From Phytohalomonas tamaricis (lineage in GTDB: Bacteria > Pseudomonadota > Gammaproteobacteria > Pseudomonadales > Halomonadaceae), in assembly GCF_003012345.1 (NCBI RefSeq), contig NZ_PVRV01000023.1:1-64000 (forward strand): a stretch of DNA of 64,000 bases. Reading direction: 5' to 3'. The first letter of the stretch is position 1, and every line of letters starts with the position of its first letter. Under the pieces are notes generated by a model. The model had not been told where the DNA came from. It saw nothing but the letters and a program-made list of their open reading frames with translations, and did not search any database. This document shows, piece after piece, positions 1 to 8,661 of this stretch. Made by a program: the position numbers and the translations under genes.

Positions 1-79
1 CCGAACTCAGTAGTGAAACCGCTCAGCGCCGATGGTAGTGTGGGGTCTCCCCATGTGAGAGTAGGTCATCGTCAGGCAT
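1..79 (+). rRNA. rrf: 5S ribosomal RNA, 3' part
   Basis: The first bases match the conserved 3' two thirds of bacterial 5S rRNA, including CCGAACTCAG, the GCGCCGATGGTAGTGTGGGG segment and a tail ending in CAGGCAT. The 5' end lies left of the window. A strong terminator follows at once, so this is the end of an rRNA operon read on the plus strand. Confidence 0.95.
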
Positions 80-89
80 CTATACCCAA

Positions 90-117
90 CCCCGCACCTT
101 ACGGTGCGGGGTTTTTT
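90..117 (+). terminator. rRNA operon terminator
   Basis: A perfect 9-bp GC-rich stem (CCCCGCACC with GGTGCGGGG, 4-base loop) is followed by six T residues. It lies 11 bases after the 5S end. Confidence 0.92.
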
Positions 118-208
118 ATGCTCGCCATCTAGGATCTTGATCCTGCCCGCCCCCCGGCCCCGCCTGACGGCGTTGCCCGCCGCAGCCCGACTCCCGAACA
201 CGCCCACA

Positions 209-235
209 TAAAAAAAGCCTGCCACAGCGGCAGGC
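209..235 (-). terminator. terminator of the decayed VOC gene
   Basis: A 7-bp stem (GCCTGCC with GGCAGGC, loop ACAGC) has an A run on its left, which reads as a T run on the minus strand. It lies just beyond the stop codon of the VOC-family remnant, so the original transcript terminator has outlived the gene. Confidence 0.7.
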
Positions 236-261
236 ATGGGTGCAGTTATCCGCATGTAGCC

Positions 262-402
262 TCAGCGCAGCTGGTAAAACTCGATCGGCGTGCCGTCCGG
301 GTCGGCAAAGAAGGTGAAGCGCTGATGCGTCAGCTCATCGGTACGGATCACCTCGCATGTTACGCCGCGTGCTTCAAGTAGAATAAACACGGTCACGACC
401 CT
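262..402 (-). pseudogene. VOC/glyoxalase-family protein (YaeR-like), C-terminal remnant
   Basis: Read on the minus strand, the frame ending in TGA at 262-264 encodes about 38 residues including CEVIRTDELTHQRFTFFADP, then DGTPIEFYQLR and a stop. This is the C-terminal half-repeat of a YaeR/SMU1112c-type vicinal-oxygen-chelate protein: FTFF, then DPDG, then an I-E metal-ligand region. Upstream of about 378 the similarity stops and no N-terminal half or start codon is present. It is a degraded gene whose own terminator survives. The family includes glyoxalase-like metalloenzymes; this fragment cannot be functional. Confidence 0.75.
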
Positions 403-614
403 GTCCTTAACAAAGCTAATCTTCACTGATATCTCATTAATATTTTAATAGTTAAAAGCTGAAGAAAATATAAGCAGTATTTGATTTGTTCTTGGGCTAA
501 GTCCAACTACTTTTACAATAGTTCATTATGAATTAACCCATTCGCAAGAAGGCACCACATGGTGACCATGCAAAACTGTACTAATAAAGTAGAGTCATCA
601 AAGGGGAATGTTAT

Positions 615-3053
615 ATGAGTGATACTGCCCGGAACGGGCCCAAACTGCCTTCTCTTATTCTTGGTATCGTGTTGCTACTGCTAGGGCTTGCTCTGATAGT
701 CGGGGGAGTGAAGTTGCTTACTGCCGGTGGTAGTTGGTACTACTTGATAGCGGGTATAGGCATTTTGCTGAGCGGGATTTTGCTGATTACTCTGCGTGGC
801 GCGGCACTTTCGCTTTATGCCTTGGTATTATTTGGGACGACACTGTGGGCTCTTTGGGAGGTCGGGCTCGATTGGTGGCAGCTGGTACCGCGTGTCGCAG
901 TGCTCTGCTTGATCGGTATTATCATGTTACTGCCTTGGTGGCGGCGCCCGCTGGATTCAAAGATTGGTAGCCTGGCGCTTAGTGGTGCTGTTGTGGTAGC
1001 CATCATCGTGGCGATTGCCAGCCAGTTTACGTCTCCTCACGCTATCCAAGGCCAGCTTGCTGATGAGAGTTCATCTGGTGCTAGCAATCCCGCCCAAGCT
1101 GCAGGCGATGATTGGCCCGCGTATGGCGGGACCAACGCAGGAACACACTATTCAACGCTTAAACAGATCACTCCGGGCAATGCTGATCAGTTGCAGGAAG
1201 TCTGGCGTTTTCGTACAGGCGATATGCCTGGACCTAATGATCCCCCCGAGTTGACCAATGAAAATACGCCGCTCAAGGTCAATGGCAAACTCTATGTCTG
1301 CACCCCGCATAGTCAGGTCATTGCCCTCGACCCGGACAGTGGCAAGGAACTTTGGCGCTTCGATCCCAAGCTAAGCACACAGAACGCCGATAGTTTCGAA
1401 GGTTGGGCTCACATGACTTGCCGCGGCGTGGCCTATCATGATGACTCTGCCTACGGTTCCGCATCCACTGCAAACAGCGGCTCGGATATGGCAAATATGT
1501 CTGCTGGCGAGATGGCTCCAGACGTCCAAGCACCACCTGTTGGCAATGCCTGTCAGCGTCGCATTTTCGTACCTACCGCTGATACCCGCTTGATCGCACT
1601 GAACGCCGATACCGGCGAAATGTGTGACGATTTCGGTGATCATGGCTCGGTCGATCTCAGCAATAATATTGGTTCTTTCGAAGCAGGGGGGTATTACTCC
1701 ACTTCGCCACCTGCCGTAACTCGTGATTTAGTCATTATCGGTGGTCATGTCACTGATAATAGTTCCATCGATGAACCCTCTGGTGTGGTTCGCGCCTATG
1801 ACGTCCATGACGGCCATCTAGTCTGGAACTGGGACAGTGGCAATCCTACCGAGACAGCGCCGATCGGCCCCGATGAAACCTATACCCGTAATTCACCGAA
1901 CGTATGGGCACCAATCAGCGTCGATGAGTCGCTAGGCTTGGTCTACCTACCGATGGGCAATGCCACGCCTGATCAGTTTGGCGGCAACCGCAGCGAAAAT
2001 GATGAGAAGTATAGTGCCGCACTAGTGGCACTGGATCTGGCTACGGGACAGGTCCGTTGGGATTATCAGTTTGTGCATCATGACTTGTGGGATATGGATA
2101 CTCCCGCTCAGCCCGTATTGGTCGATCTGCAGACCGAGAACGGTACCGAGCCCGCAGTGATTCAGCCAACCAAGCAAGGCAGCCTCTATGTCCTTAACCG
2201 TGAAACTGGTGAGCCGATCGTTCCCATCAATGAAGTGCCGGCGCCTCAAGGCGCAGCTGAGGGAGATTGGGCAGCCGATACTCAGCCGCGCTCAGAACTG
2301 AACCTCCTACCGCTGCCGTTAACTGGCCGCGACATGTGGGGGGCAACGCCTGTCGATCAGATGATGTGTCGGATCAAATTCCATTCACTGCGCTATGAAG
2401 GACAATATACGCCCCCGTCTCAGCAAGGCTCTATTGTCTATCCCGGTAACGTCGGCGTTTTCAACTGGGGCGGCATTGCGGTCGATCCTGAACGCCAGGC
2501 TATCTTCACTGGTGCCAAGTATCTTGCTTTTGTCTCACGGCTAGTGCCGAGAGAAGAAGTACAAGAGGGTGAACAATCAGCGACTGAGCAAGGGTTGCAG
2601 CCTAACAAGGGGGCGCCTTACGCAGTGGAGCTTGGGCCATTGATGTCAGTGCTCAATGTGCCTTGTCAAGCACCTCCGTGGGGGGATGTTGCAGGCATCA
2701 ACCTCAACGGTGCTGAAGTGGCATGGATGCATCGCAATGGCACGACGCGAGACAGCATGCCGCTATCGTTGCCGATTCCGCTAAAGGTTGGCGTACCAGC
2801 ATTGGGCGGACCGCTGACAACGGGAGGCGGTGTTTCCTTTCTCAGTGGTACTCTGGATCAATATTTACGTGCTTATGATATCACCACGGGAGATGAACTC
2901 TGGAAAGGGCGATTACCCGCCGGTGGCCAATCTACACCGATGACCTATACCGGCAATGACGGACGTCAATATGTTCTGATCGTGGCCGGAGGGCACGGTA
3001 CCTTTGGTGGTAAGATGGGCGATTATGTGATTGCCTACGCGCTGCCAGACTAG
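615..3053 (+). CDS. gcd: membrane-bound PQQ-dependent glucose dehydrogenase
   Basis: This quinoprotein oxidises D-glucose to gluconolactone in the periplasm and passes electrons to ubiquinone. The 812-residue length is typical of the membrane-anchored family. Five hydrophobic segments occupy roughly residues 12-140. A linker leads into an eight-bladed PQQ propeller starting near residue 165 (DWPAYGGTNAGTHYS). Family signatures are AHMTCRGVAYH around residue 265, HHDLWDMD at 488-495 (the aspartate corresponding to the catalytic base region) and RDMWGATPVDQMMCRIKF. The start has AAGGGG eight bases upstream. It stands alone, followed by a long hairpin. No PQQ biosynthesis genes are in view, so the cofactor must come from elsewhere in the genome or from outside. 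Confidence 0.95.
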   Translation: MSDTARNGPKLPSLILGIVLLLLGLALIVGGVKLLTAGGSWYYLIAGIGILLSGILLITLRGAALSLYALVLFGTTLWALWEVGLDWWQLVPRVAVLCLIGIIMLLPWWRRPLDSKIGSLALSGAVVVAIIVAIASQFTSPHAIQGQLADESSSGASNPAQAAGDDWPAYGGTNAGTHYSTLKQITPGNADQLQEVWRFRTGDMPGPNDPPELTNENTPLKVNGKLYVCTPHSQVIALDPDSGKELWRFDPKLSTQNADSFEGWAHMTCRGVAYHDDSAYGSASTANSGSDMANMSAGEMAPDVQAPPVGNACQRRIFVPTADTRLIALNADTGEMCDDFGDHGSVDLSNNIGSFEAGGYYSTSPPAVTRDLVIIGGHVTDNSSIDEPSGVVRAYDVHDGHLVWNWDSGNPTETAPIGPDETYTRNSPNVWAPISVDESLGLVYLPMGNATPDQFGGNRSENDEKYSAALVALDLATGQVRWDYQFVHHDLWDMDTPAQPVLVDLQTENGTEPAVIQPTKQGSLYVLNRETGEPIVPINEVPAPQGAAEGDWAADTQPRSELNLLPLPLTGRDMWGATPVDQMMCRIKFHSLRYEGQYTPPSQQGSIVYPGNVGVFNWGGIAVDPERQAIFTGAKYLAFVSRLVPREEVQEGEQSATEQGLQPNKGAPYAVELGPLMSVLNVPCQAPPWGDVAGINLNGAEVAWMHRNGTTRDSMPLSLPIPLKVGVPALGGPLTTGGGVSFLSGTLDQYLRAYDITTGDELWKGRLPAGGQSTPMTYTGNDGRQYVLIVAGGHGTFGGKMGDYVIAYALPD

Positions 3054-3082
3054 TCAGTCAGCAGGGGTTGCGTTTCATGATG

Positions 3083-3127
3083 AAGGTTACTGACGTTGTA
3101 TATGTTTATTACCGCGTCAGTAACCTT
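3083..3127 (+). terminator. probable gcd terminator
   Basis: A perfect 13-bp inverted repeat (AAGGTTACTGACG with CGTCAGTAACCTT) with a 19-base loop begins 30 bases after the gcd stop. The T run is weak (TAATTG), so it may act partly as an mRNA-stabilising hairpin. Confidence 0.6.
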
Positions 3128-3667
3128 TAATTGTTGGGCATTCTTTCATGTTTGGTAGTTTTTAGGAGTACAGTTCCAAGCTTGTCCCATGGCATGCATT
3201 TAGCTACCTAAATATAACTAGAAATGTTTTTCAAACATGTGTCACTCTTCTAGAATTTTTCCGGAAGGACTTGGGGCGGCAATAACAGAGAAGAAAGTTA
3301 TTTTGATGATACGGGGCGACTCACCCAAAGCAGCAACTTGATTCTGTAATGTTCAGTTTTTGACTATTCTGTTCGCTTGCCTCGCGTAATATCCCCTCAC
3401 CGCTACATCTGCATACTTATTGGCTCTCATTATCTCATTCTGATTATCAGTCATAGCGTATGGTGTTATGGGAACTATGTGCTGCTACAGAACATCTTTT
3501 TATGATACGAGAAGATGTGGGAAAGAGGTTAGAATATTGACGAACGCAGCGGTCCGAAGCTTTTAAGCTGATCTCGAAATGAACAGAAGCGGGATTTAAA
3601 TAAAATGTAAGACAGTAGCTGTATGCTCGGTACTCTCCGAAGAGAAAACATATTTAGAGGTTCACAT
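3128..3667. other. non-coding stretch, nothing recognised
   Basis: About 540 AT-rich bases follow the gcd hairpin. No convincing coding frame, RNA or repeat was found. Confidence 0.5.
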
Positions 3668-3754
3668 ATGTCTTACTTAGAAGAAGTATTCTTGAGCTGG
3701 CTATGGAAGTTCTTTGATGAATCTCTAGATGAGGAAGATGAACTTTTACCATAG
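3668..3754 (+). CDS. possible 28-residue acidic peptide
   Basis: An ATG with AGAGG seven bases upstream opens a 28-codon frame (MSYLEEVFLSWLWKFFDESL, then DEEDELLP). It has an aromatic, possibly amphipathic first half and a strongly acidic tail. No family is recognised. It lies in otherwise empty DNA left of the tRNA-Pro island. Support is only the ribosome binding site and the composition, so it could be chance. Confidence 0.25.
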   Translation: MSYLEEVFLSWLWKFFDESLDEEDELLP

Positions 3755-3970
3755 TGAAATTAGAATGCGCTAACTCCTGGCTGCGGTTAAATGCTTTGAT
3801 AGTAGAATTCAAAGGCCAAAAATATTTTTAATAGAACTGTCCTCAGAACGGCCTGTACTTCATCTTGAAAAGATAAAGGATATATTACTATTACAATTCA
3901 TCGGTAAAAAAGCGCTTATAGCCGACTCGATTGTCGTAAAAGGTTTTGACGTGGTTTTGACAAATTAAAA

Positions 3971-4005
3971 AAGCCGCTTGCGGTTGACCGTAAGCGGCTT
4001 TTTTA
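3971..4005 (-). terminator. terminator behind the tRNA-Pro remnant
   Basis: The stem AAGCCGCTT with AAGCGGCTT has T/A runs on both sides. It lies just beyond the tRNA-Pro 3' remnant when read on the minus strand, the same layout as the intact tRNA-Pro and its terminator at 7656-7687. It is probably the original chromosomal tRNA terminator from before the island inserted. Confidence 0.75.
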
Positions 4006-4017
4006 ATTAATACTATC

Positions 4018-4065
4018 TGGTCGGGGCGACATGGTTCGAACCTGCGACCTCTATGCCCATTGCAT
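4018..4065 (-). repeat. tRNA-Pro 3' remnant, distal attachment site of island 1
   Basis: Starting with TGG (CCA on the minus strand), these bases match the 3' half of the intact tRNA-Pro at 7703-7779 through the acceptor strand, T arm and variable loop into the anticodon loop, with a few substitutions and a 2-base deletion. Shared cores are GCGACA and TTCGAACCTGCGACCTCT. Similarity stops in the anticodon stem, where tyrosine recombinases often cross over. The remnant cannot fold as a tRNA. Confidence 0.8.
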
Positions 4066-4436
4066 TCATACGATATTTTTATAGAAGCTAGCAGGAACAA
4101 AAAACCTCATTAAATTCATGCTGTACAATAAGTTATATTCTTAAGGGCGGTGTTTCTTAACTCGATAGATAAAGAATATATAAGCTGTTGCGATTCATAC
4201 AATAGATTCATATTTTTTAGAGTACCGCTACGCAAATGAAGCTAAGGATTAATTGAGATTAAAAGCCAAGTACCCTAGCGTGCAAAATAATTGCTTCAAT
4301 GCTCTATAACTCTTTTTATCCTCGCCGAATTTTGGAGCTTGTTGATTAAGAAAGCCATAGCGATTTTATTTATATTTTGCCTATATACTGGCATACCATT
4401 TAATGGGTAGGCTTGAAAAGTTAGTAATGGGCAACC

Positions 4437-4571
4437 ATGAATCGAGAAAAATATTATTTTATTGTAGACCTGAAACAGTGCTCAGCCGAGCAGAGAGCAT
4501 TGTTAGTTGAGCCCGAGCAGCAGCTGCCCGCGTCTCCAAGGCCACAATCGTCGAACCGAAAAACTCTCTAA
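4437..4571 (+). CDS. possible 44-residue protein of unknown function
   Basis: An ATG at 4437 opens a frame beginning MNREKYYFIVDLKQCSAEQR and ending after PRPQSSNRKTL. No good ribosome binding site is visible and no family is recognised. It sits in the otherwise empty left half of the tRNA-Pro island and may be a fragment of a lost gene. Confidence 0.2.
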   Translation: MNREKYYFIVDLKQCSAEQRALLVEPEQQLPASPRPQSSNRKTL

Positions 4572-4817
4572 ACAGATAGAAGATTCTCTACAGCTGCAAG
4601 CCGATGATCTCCCGCAGTGACACGAGGAGGTCGAAATCGATTGGATAATTCGTTTCGAATGTATGGAGTGCTCTGATAGCGAAGCTTGGATACATTCTGA
4701 ACACCCGCTTTTCAATATATGCTGACATTTTCTATAGAAGAAGAGGTATGGTAAAAAGCTGGGCAGCCGCCGTGTGGGACTGCGCTGGCTAGTGAGAGAT
4801 GCAAAAAGTCATGGCTG

Positions 4818-4938
4818 TATGCGATAACGCGTCGACTTTATTCCATAAGCTATCTTGCATACAGTCAATCAACCCATCTATGCGATAATGCGCCGGCTTC
4901 ATTTCATGAGTTGTCTTGCATGAAGTGAACTGACCCCT
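4818..4938. repeat. tandem imperfect 61-bp duplication upstream of the acyltransferase
   Basis: Two units (4818-4878 and 4879-4938) share TATGCGATAA, then GCG, CTT-ATTTCAT-like and TCTTGCAT blocks with a period of exactly 61 bases. Unit 1 lies within an 8-bp perfect inverted repeat, CTGTATGC at 4815-4822 with GCATACAG at 4857-4864. Unit 2 has a related CTTCAT/ATGAAG pair. The second unit ends 34 bases before the acyltransferase start, so this is probably its promoter or operator region. Confidence 0.65.
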
Positions 4939-4971
4939 TTACGTTTGATTTTTTGAAGGACTACAAGCTGC

Positions 4972-6948
4972 ATGAAGCCAGCCATTGCTCCAGTCTCCTT
5001 TCGCCCAGATATACAAGGATTACGCGCCTGGGCGGTTATCGCCGTTTTACTCTTCCATTTCAACTTGCCTGGTGCCAGTTCTGGCTTCATTGGCGTAGAT
5101 ATATTTTTTGTTGTTTCCGGCTTTTTAATGGCCTCAATTATTGTGAAGGGCTTGGAAAAGAAAAACTTTTCCATTTGGCAATTCTATATATCGCGGATAC
5201 GACGAATTGTTCCTGCGCTGATGGTGCTGTTGGTTGTATTGCTTGTACTTGGTTGGTTTTTGTTGCCGACGCCTGATTACAAAAGTTTGGGAGCTCAGTC
5301 GGCCTCTTCTTTAGGATTTTTATCCAACATCTACTACTGGCGTACGGCAAGTTATTTTGGTGCTACTGCTCATGAGAAGTGGCTTCTGCATACCTGGTCT
5401 TTAGGCATTGAATTTCAGTTTTATGTGCTTTTCCCTGTTTTTATGCTGCTGTTGTGGAAAATAAAACCAAAGATAAAAACACTTTTCTGGGGATTGGGTG
5501 GAGGCTTCGCTGTTTCCTTAGCGCTAAGTATTGTAGCGAGCAGCTGGCAGCCTACAGCAGCTTTTTATTTGTTACCCACTCGTGGCTGGGAATTGGCTGC
5601 TGGCGGATTAGCATTTTTAATTGGTCGCGAAGTACCTAGCTTGCAGCGTTTTGCTAAGCCGATGTTCTGGACTGGATTTACTTTATGGGTTGTCGCTGCT
5701 CTGTTTATCGACAACAGTCTTGCGTGGCCATCGGGCTGGGCGCTGTTTCCGGTAATGGGCACAGCTCTGATTATCATCGCGCAGCAAACCAACGTTAAAC
5801 TCATGGTTAATCCCTTAGCTCAATGGCTGGGCAACCGTTCTTATTCTTTGTACTTATGGCACTGGCCACTGGTGGTCGCGCTGTATTTTACAGGTCTACA
5901 CACTGATTGGCTGTGGATCACAGCTGCATTTGCATTGAGCTTGCTGTTTGGGGATTTGTCCTACCGCCTGATCGAAACTCCTACTCGAAAATACCTAACC
6001 GCTGCAAGTTTTGCCAAGCAGGGAAGTGTTTTCGCCGTAACGAGTTTAGTGATTGTTTTGAGTGCGGTAAGTGTAAATGTTTTTGATCTTAAATTCAGAG
6101 GTATGAATCAATCAGAAAAAGATCAATATTTAGTGCATTATTCGCGAGAAAAGTTTGTGCCATTAATTAGAGAAGATTATCTTGAACAGTGTAACTTTTT
6201 TGATGATATCTCTGGCACTGCAAAGAAGCATATTAATGCAAACTGCACGAGCAAAGAAGGTGATGGTGGTGTTTTCTTGTGGGGCGATAGCCACGCTCAA
6301 GCTCTATCATTTGGATTAAGGAAGTTACTTAAAGAAAACTATCAAAACACTCCATTTTATCAAGTTGCATCATCTGGTTGTCGCGCACATCTAACACCGG
6401 ACACACAAACATCCGGTGAGTTTAAGATTTCATGTGACAGGTCAAATGCTTACGTCTTAGAAAAAATAAAAATGTTGCAACCGGACCTTGTTATTATTGC
6501 TCAACAAAATCGTCACGATAAAAATAATTTTGAAGATATTTCAAATAAACTCTTATCTTTTGGCGTGAAACAGGTCTTTGTAGTTGGACCAGTCCCAGAG
6601 TGGGAACCCACCCTACCTAAGATAATTGCCCGTAGGCATTGGCAGGACGATAATAAAATTGAGGATGTAAGTTTCGTAAAGTCATTGCGCGATATGGATC
6701 AGCAATTAGTTAAGAAATTTGATGACTCTAGAAATTTTAAATATTTTTCAGTAATGAGTGAGCTTTGTGATGGCTACAAATGCTTAGCTAAGCTCGATGA
6801 AGATCGAACCCCTCTGGTATTTGATTATGGACATTTAAGCCCTGCAGGTTCCAGCTATGTTGTTAAAAACGTTCTGGCCTTACCAATTGATCAGGTGCTT
6901 ACAGATCAGGAGCATAAGCCAATAGCAGCGGCACATCTCGCACCTTAG
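4972..6948 (+). CDS. OafA/YrhL-type membrane acyltransferase with SGNH domain
   Basis: Predicted to O-acetylate a cell-surface sugar, such as lipopolysaccharide O-antigen or exopolysaccharide. The 658 residues have an N-terminal acyltransferase-3 domain of about 10 membrane helices (residues 15-375), with RPDIQGLRAWAV at the start, GVDIFFVVSGFLM, HTWSLGIEFQFY and WLGNRSYSLYLWHWP. A periplasmic SGNH hydrolase-like domain follows, with GDSHAQ near residue 440 and DYGHLSPAGS near 617 supplying the Ser and the Asp/His. GAAGGA lies 11 bases before the ATG. It is the only clear gene of the tRNA-Pro island and AT-richer than its neighbours, so it was probably acquired. The exact sugar target is unknown. 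Confidence 0.88.
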   Translation: MKPAIAPVSFRPDIQGLRAWAVIAVLLFHFNLPGASSGFIGVDIFFVVSGFLMASIIVKGLEKKNFSIWQFYISRIRRIVPALMVLLVVLLVLGWFLLPTPDYKSLGAQSASSLGFLSNIYYWRTASYFGATAHEKWLLHTWSLGIEFQFYVLFPVFMLLLWKIKPKIKTLFWGLGGGFAVSLALSIVASSWQPTAAFYLLPTRGWELAAGGLAFLIGREVPSLQRFAKPMFWTGFTLWVVAALFIDNSLAWPSGWALFPVMGTALIIIAQQTNVKLMVNPLAQWLGNRSYSLYLWHWPLVVALYFTGLHTDWLWITAAFALSLLFGDLSYRLIETPTRKYLTAASFAKQGSVFAVTSLVIVLSAVSVNVFDLKFRGMNQSEKDQYLVHYSREKFVPLIREDYLEQCNFFDDISGTAKKHINANCTSKEGDGGVFLWGDSHAQALSFGLRKLLKENYQNTPFYQVASSGCRAHLTPDTQTSGEFKISCDRSNAYVLEKIKMLQPDLVIIAQQNRHDKNNFEDISNKLLSFGVKQVFVVGPVPEWEPTLPKIIARRHWQDDNKIEDVSFVKSLRDMDQQLVKKFDDSRNFKYFSVMSELCDGYKCLAKLDEDRTPLVFDYGHLSPAGSSYVVKNVLALPIDQVLTDQEHKPIAAAHLAP

Positions 6949-6959
6949 CAGAAGCTCAT

Positions 6960-6989
6960 GCCGGCAACTAGATGAACTACGTTGCCGGC
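6960..6989 (+). terminator. hairpin after the acyltransferase
   Basis: A 9-bp perfect inverted repeat (GCCGGCAAC with GTTGCCGGC, 12-base loop) starts 12 bases after the stop. It lacks a T run, so termination is only suggested. Confidence 0.45.
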
Positions 6990-7655
6990 CCCATCCCAGT
7001 ATTGGTGGCCTCAAGACCGATATGAATGCTTGATTACCTTGTGTGGCGTCTCCCCTATGCCATATGGTGAACTCGGGATCGTGCTGCTTAAAACCTAATG
7101 GATAGAAATATCAGGGCCTACGTGTACAATCCTTTTGTTTGACAGCACAGACTAACCGGAAACAGGTGCTTGCAGCCTGAGGCTTTAGCAACTTCTAGCT
7201 CGCTATTTATAGGAAGATAGTTAGTGCCCAGTCACAGATAACATGGTCTCTGTACTTTAGTGTACCTATTACGTTATCGATCCGTTCGCGAGGCACTATT
7301 AGCGACTATCGATCATGATCTGTGACGTCTTTTGAAGCCCTTTTTTCAAACGTTGGACATACCGTGATGCGGAACAGTAGTGTGTCCCGCAGATGGATAC
7401 CTGGTCAGAGGCAGTGGCTTAACGGAAGGAAGCTGATAAAAATGACCTGATTATTCCTATTTCGGTCGGATCATGTTGCAGCGATCGTGACTGACTGCGT
7501 GCTTTTTCGATGAAATCCGGTCTAAGTTTAATACGTCCGTTAGGTGATCGCAGATGGTGGGGTTCGCCTCAACGTCTGTATGATGCGAGACGGTAAATGT
7601 ATTTGGTGCCGCCGTGTGTCATCTATATGTCGCCTGAAGTATAGAAAAACAAAAA
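6990..7655. other. non-coding right half of island 1
   Basis: No frame with a ribosome binding site and family resemblance is seen on either strand. A degraded gene is possible, but nothing is recognisable. Confidence 0.4.
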
Positions 7656-7687
7656 ACCGCCACTCGGCATGATCCATAAGTGGCGGT
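7656..7687 (-). terminator. terminator behind tRNA-Pro
   Basis: The stem ACCGCCACT with AGTGGCGGT is flanked by A and T runs, 16 bases beyond the tRNA 3' end on the minus strand. Confidence 0.85.
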
Positions 7688-7702
7688 TTTTCTTAATCTT
7701 TC

Positions 7703-7779
7703 TGGTCGGAGCGACAGGATTCGAACCTGCGACCTCTGCAACCCCATTGCAGCGCGCTACCAAGCTGCGCCACGCTCCG
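7703..7779 (-). tRNA. tRNA-Pro (anticodon GGG)
   Basis: On the minus strand, 77 bases run from CGGAGCG to CGCTCCGACCA with paired 7-bp acceptor ends, a D arm containing GGCGCAGCTTGGTAGCGC, an anticodon stem CTGCA/TGCAG around loop ATGGGGT (anticodon GGG at 7743-7745), and a T loop with GGTTCGAATCC. CCA is encoded. It is the attachment target of the island to its left. Confidence 0.96.
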
Positions 7780-7895
7780 TTATCAGGCTTGCCCTGAAGA
7801 CGATGCGTATCCTACACAATTGTTCTTAAAAAAGAAAGCTTGTTCTTCTATTTTGCAGAAGACCATGCCAAGGCAAGGGTGTGTCTGGAACAAAC

Positions 7896-8156
7896 TCACC
7901 CATTCGCGTTGAAAAATTCGAGTTCGATATCCTGCATCTCAAGATCCAAGCTGTCTGCTATCTGCTTTTTGAGGAGCGCATGACCACTTTGATCATCTCG
8001 GTAAGCAAAAGATATATCGAGATCATCTAATTGATGAGTCAAATCATTGCCGTGATCATCTTCGATGGCATTGATGCGAAAGGCAGTTGCGGTACTGCCC
8101 TTATTATTATTATAAGCGGAGGTAACATACTCTTGATAAACAATAAACAGAGGCAT
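7896..8156 (-). CDS. hypothetical 86-residue acidic protein
   Basis: No family is recognised. The 86 residues begin [20 protein letters not shown] and continue into an acidic section rich in Asp, Asn and Gln, with no signal peptide or membrane helix. Bases AGAGGAAAG lie just upstream of the ATG on the minus strand and support a genuine gene. It lies just past tRNA-Pro and is followed upstream by another small minus-strand gene, both probably lineage-specific. It may be a small soluble binding or regulatory protein, but nothing in the sequence shows this. Confidence 0.55.
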   Translation of the reverse strand: MPLFIVYQEYVTSAYNNNKGSTATAFRINAIEDDHGNDLTHQLDDLDISFAYRDDQSGHALLKKQIADSLDLEMQDIELEFFNANG

Positions 8157-8397
8157 TTCACTTTCCTCTACCCGCTTGAATTCATTTGCTTCAATGGCCC
8201 ACGCAAGACAGAATACTCTGGAGGTGCTAATAAGCTGTGCTGTCTCCGCTCCTCATCGAAACGCTATTGCTCTTGTGATGTTCAATACTTCGCCTTATTC
8301 AAGGCATGCTCATACTGGATCATTACTACTAATCGTTGAGAATCGGGTCACTCACCAGTAGTGACCCAAGCTACTAAATGCAAGCCATCAGCCTCAT

Positions 8398-8661
8398 CTA
8401 TTCTGCAGAGAAATTATGAACACCATGACGGTTGAGGCATTGGTTTACGAATGCTGGTGACGTGTCCAGCTTCTTGGCGATGTCATCGATGCTAAGTCCT
8501 TTCTTGACCATATCAGTACTGATCACAGCGCCTATTTCAGCCGCAGTGTCCTGAGAGGGATCTTCATCATGAGACTGTGTAGAAGAGGTCCCTTTATCAA
8601 AGACTTGCTGTGCTTTTTTAATCATTTCCGGCGTAATGTTATCGATGCTATCTAAGGACAT
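8398..8661 (-). CDS. hypothetical 87-residue protein with a helix-turn-helix-like C-terminus
   Basis: Function unknown. The C-terminal third (KKGLSIDDIAKKLDTSPAFV, then NQCLNRHGVHN) reads like a helix-turn-helix of the kind that recognises DNA in small regulators. The middle is polar and low-complexity (TSSTQSHDEDPSQD). GAGAGG precedes the ATG at good distance on the minus strand. It is transcribed towards the other small gene at 7896-8156 with a 240-base gap, so co-transcription is uncertain. It might be a small DNA-binding protein, but no target or partner can be named. Confidence 0.55.
   Translation of the reverse strand: MSLDSIDNITPEMIKKAQQVFDKGTSSTQSHDEDPSQDTAAEIGAVISTDMVKKGLSIDDIAKKLDTSPAFVNQCLNRHGVHNFSAE

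Larger units (their letters stand above)
4018..7705. mobile_element. small genomic island in tRNA-Pro carrying an acyltransferase
   Basis: The stretch is bounded on the right by an intact tRNA-Pro and on the left by its 3' remnant, in the same orientation, the classic pattern left by integration into a tRNA 3' end. The DNA between is AT-richer than the surrounding host genes and holds one clear gene, the OafA-like acyltransferase. No integrase frame is visible, so the element appears decayed and probably immobile. Confidence 0.7.

Noticed and set aside
6990-7650. Integrase remnant expected next to tRNA-Pro
   Set aside because: No frame on either strand shows tyrosine recombinase box motifs; nothing can be claimed beyond the att-like repeats.
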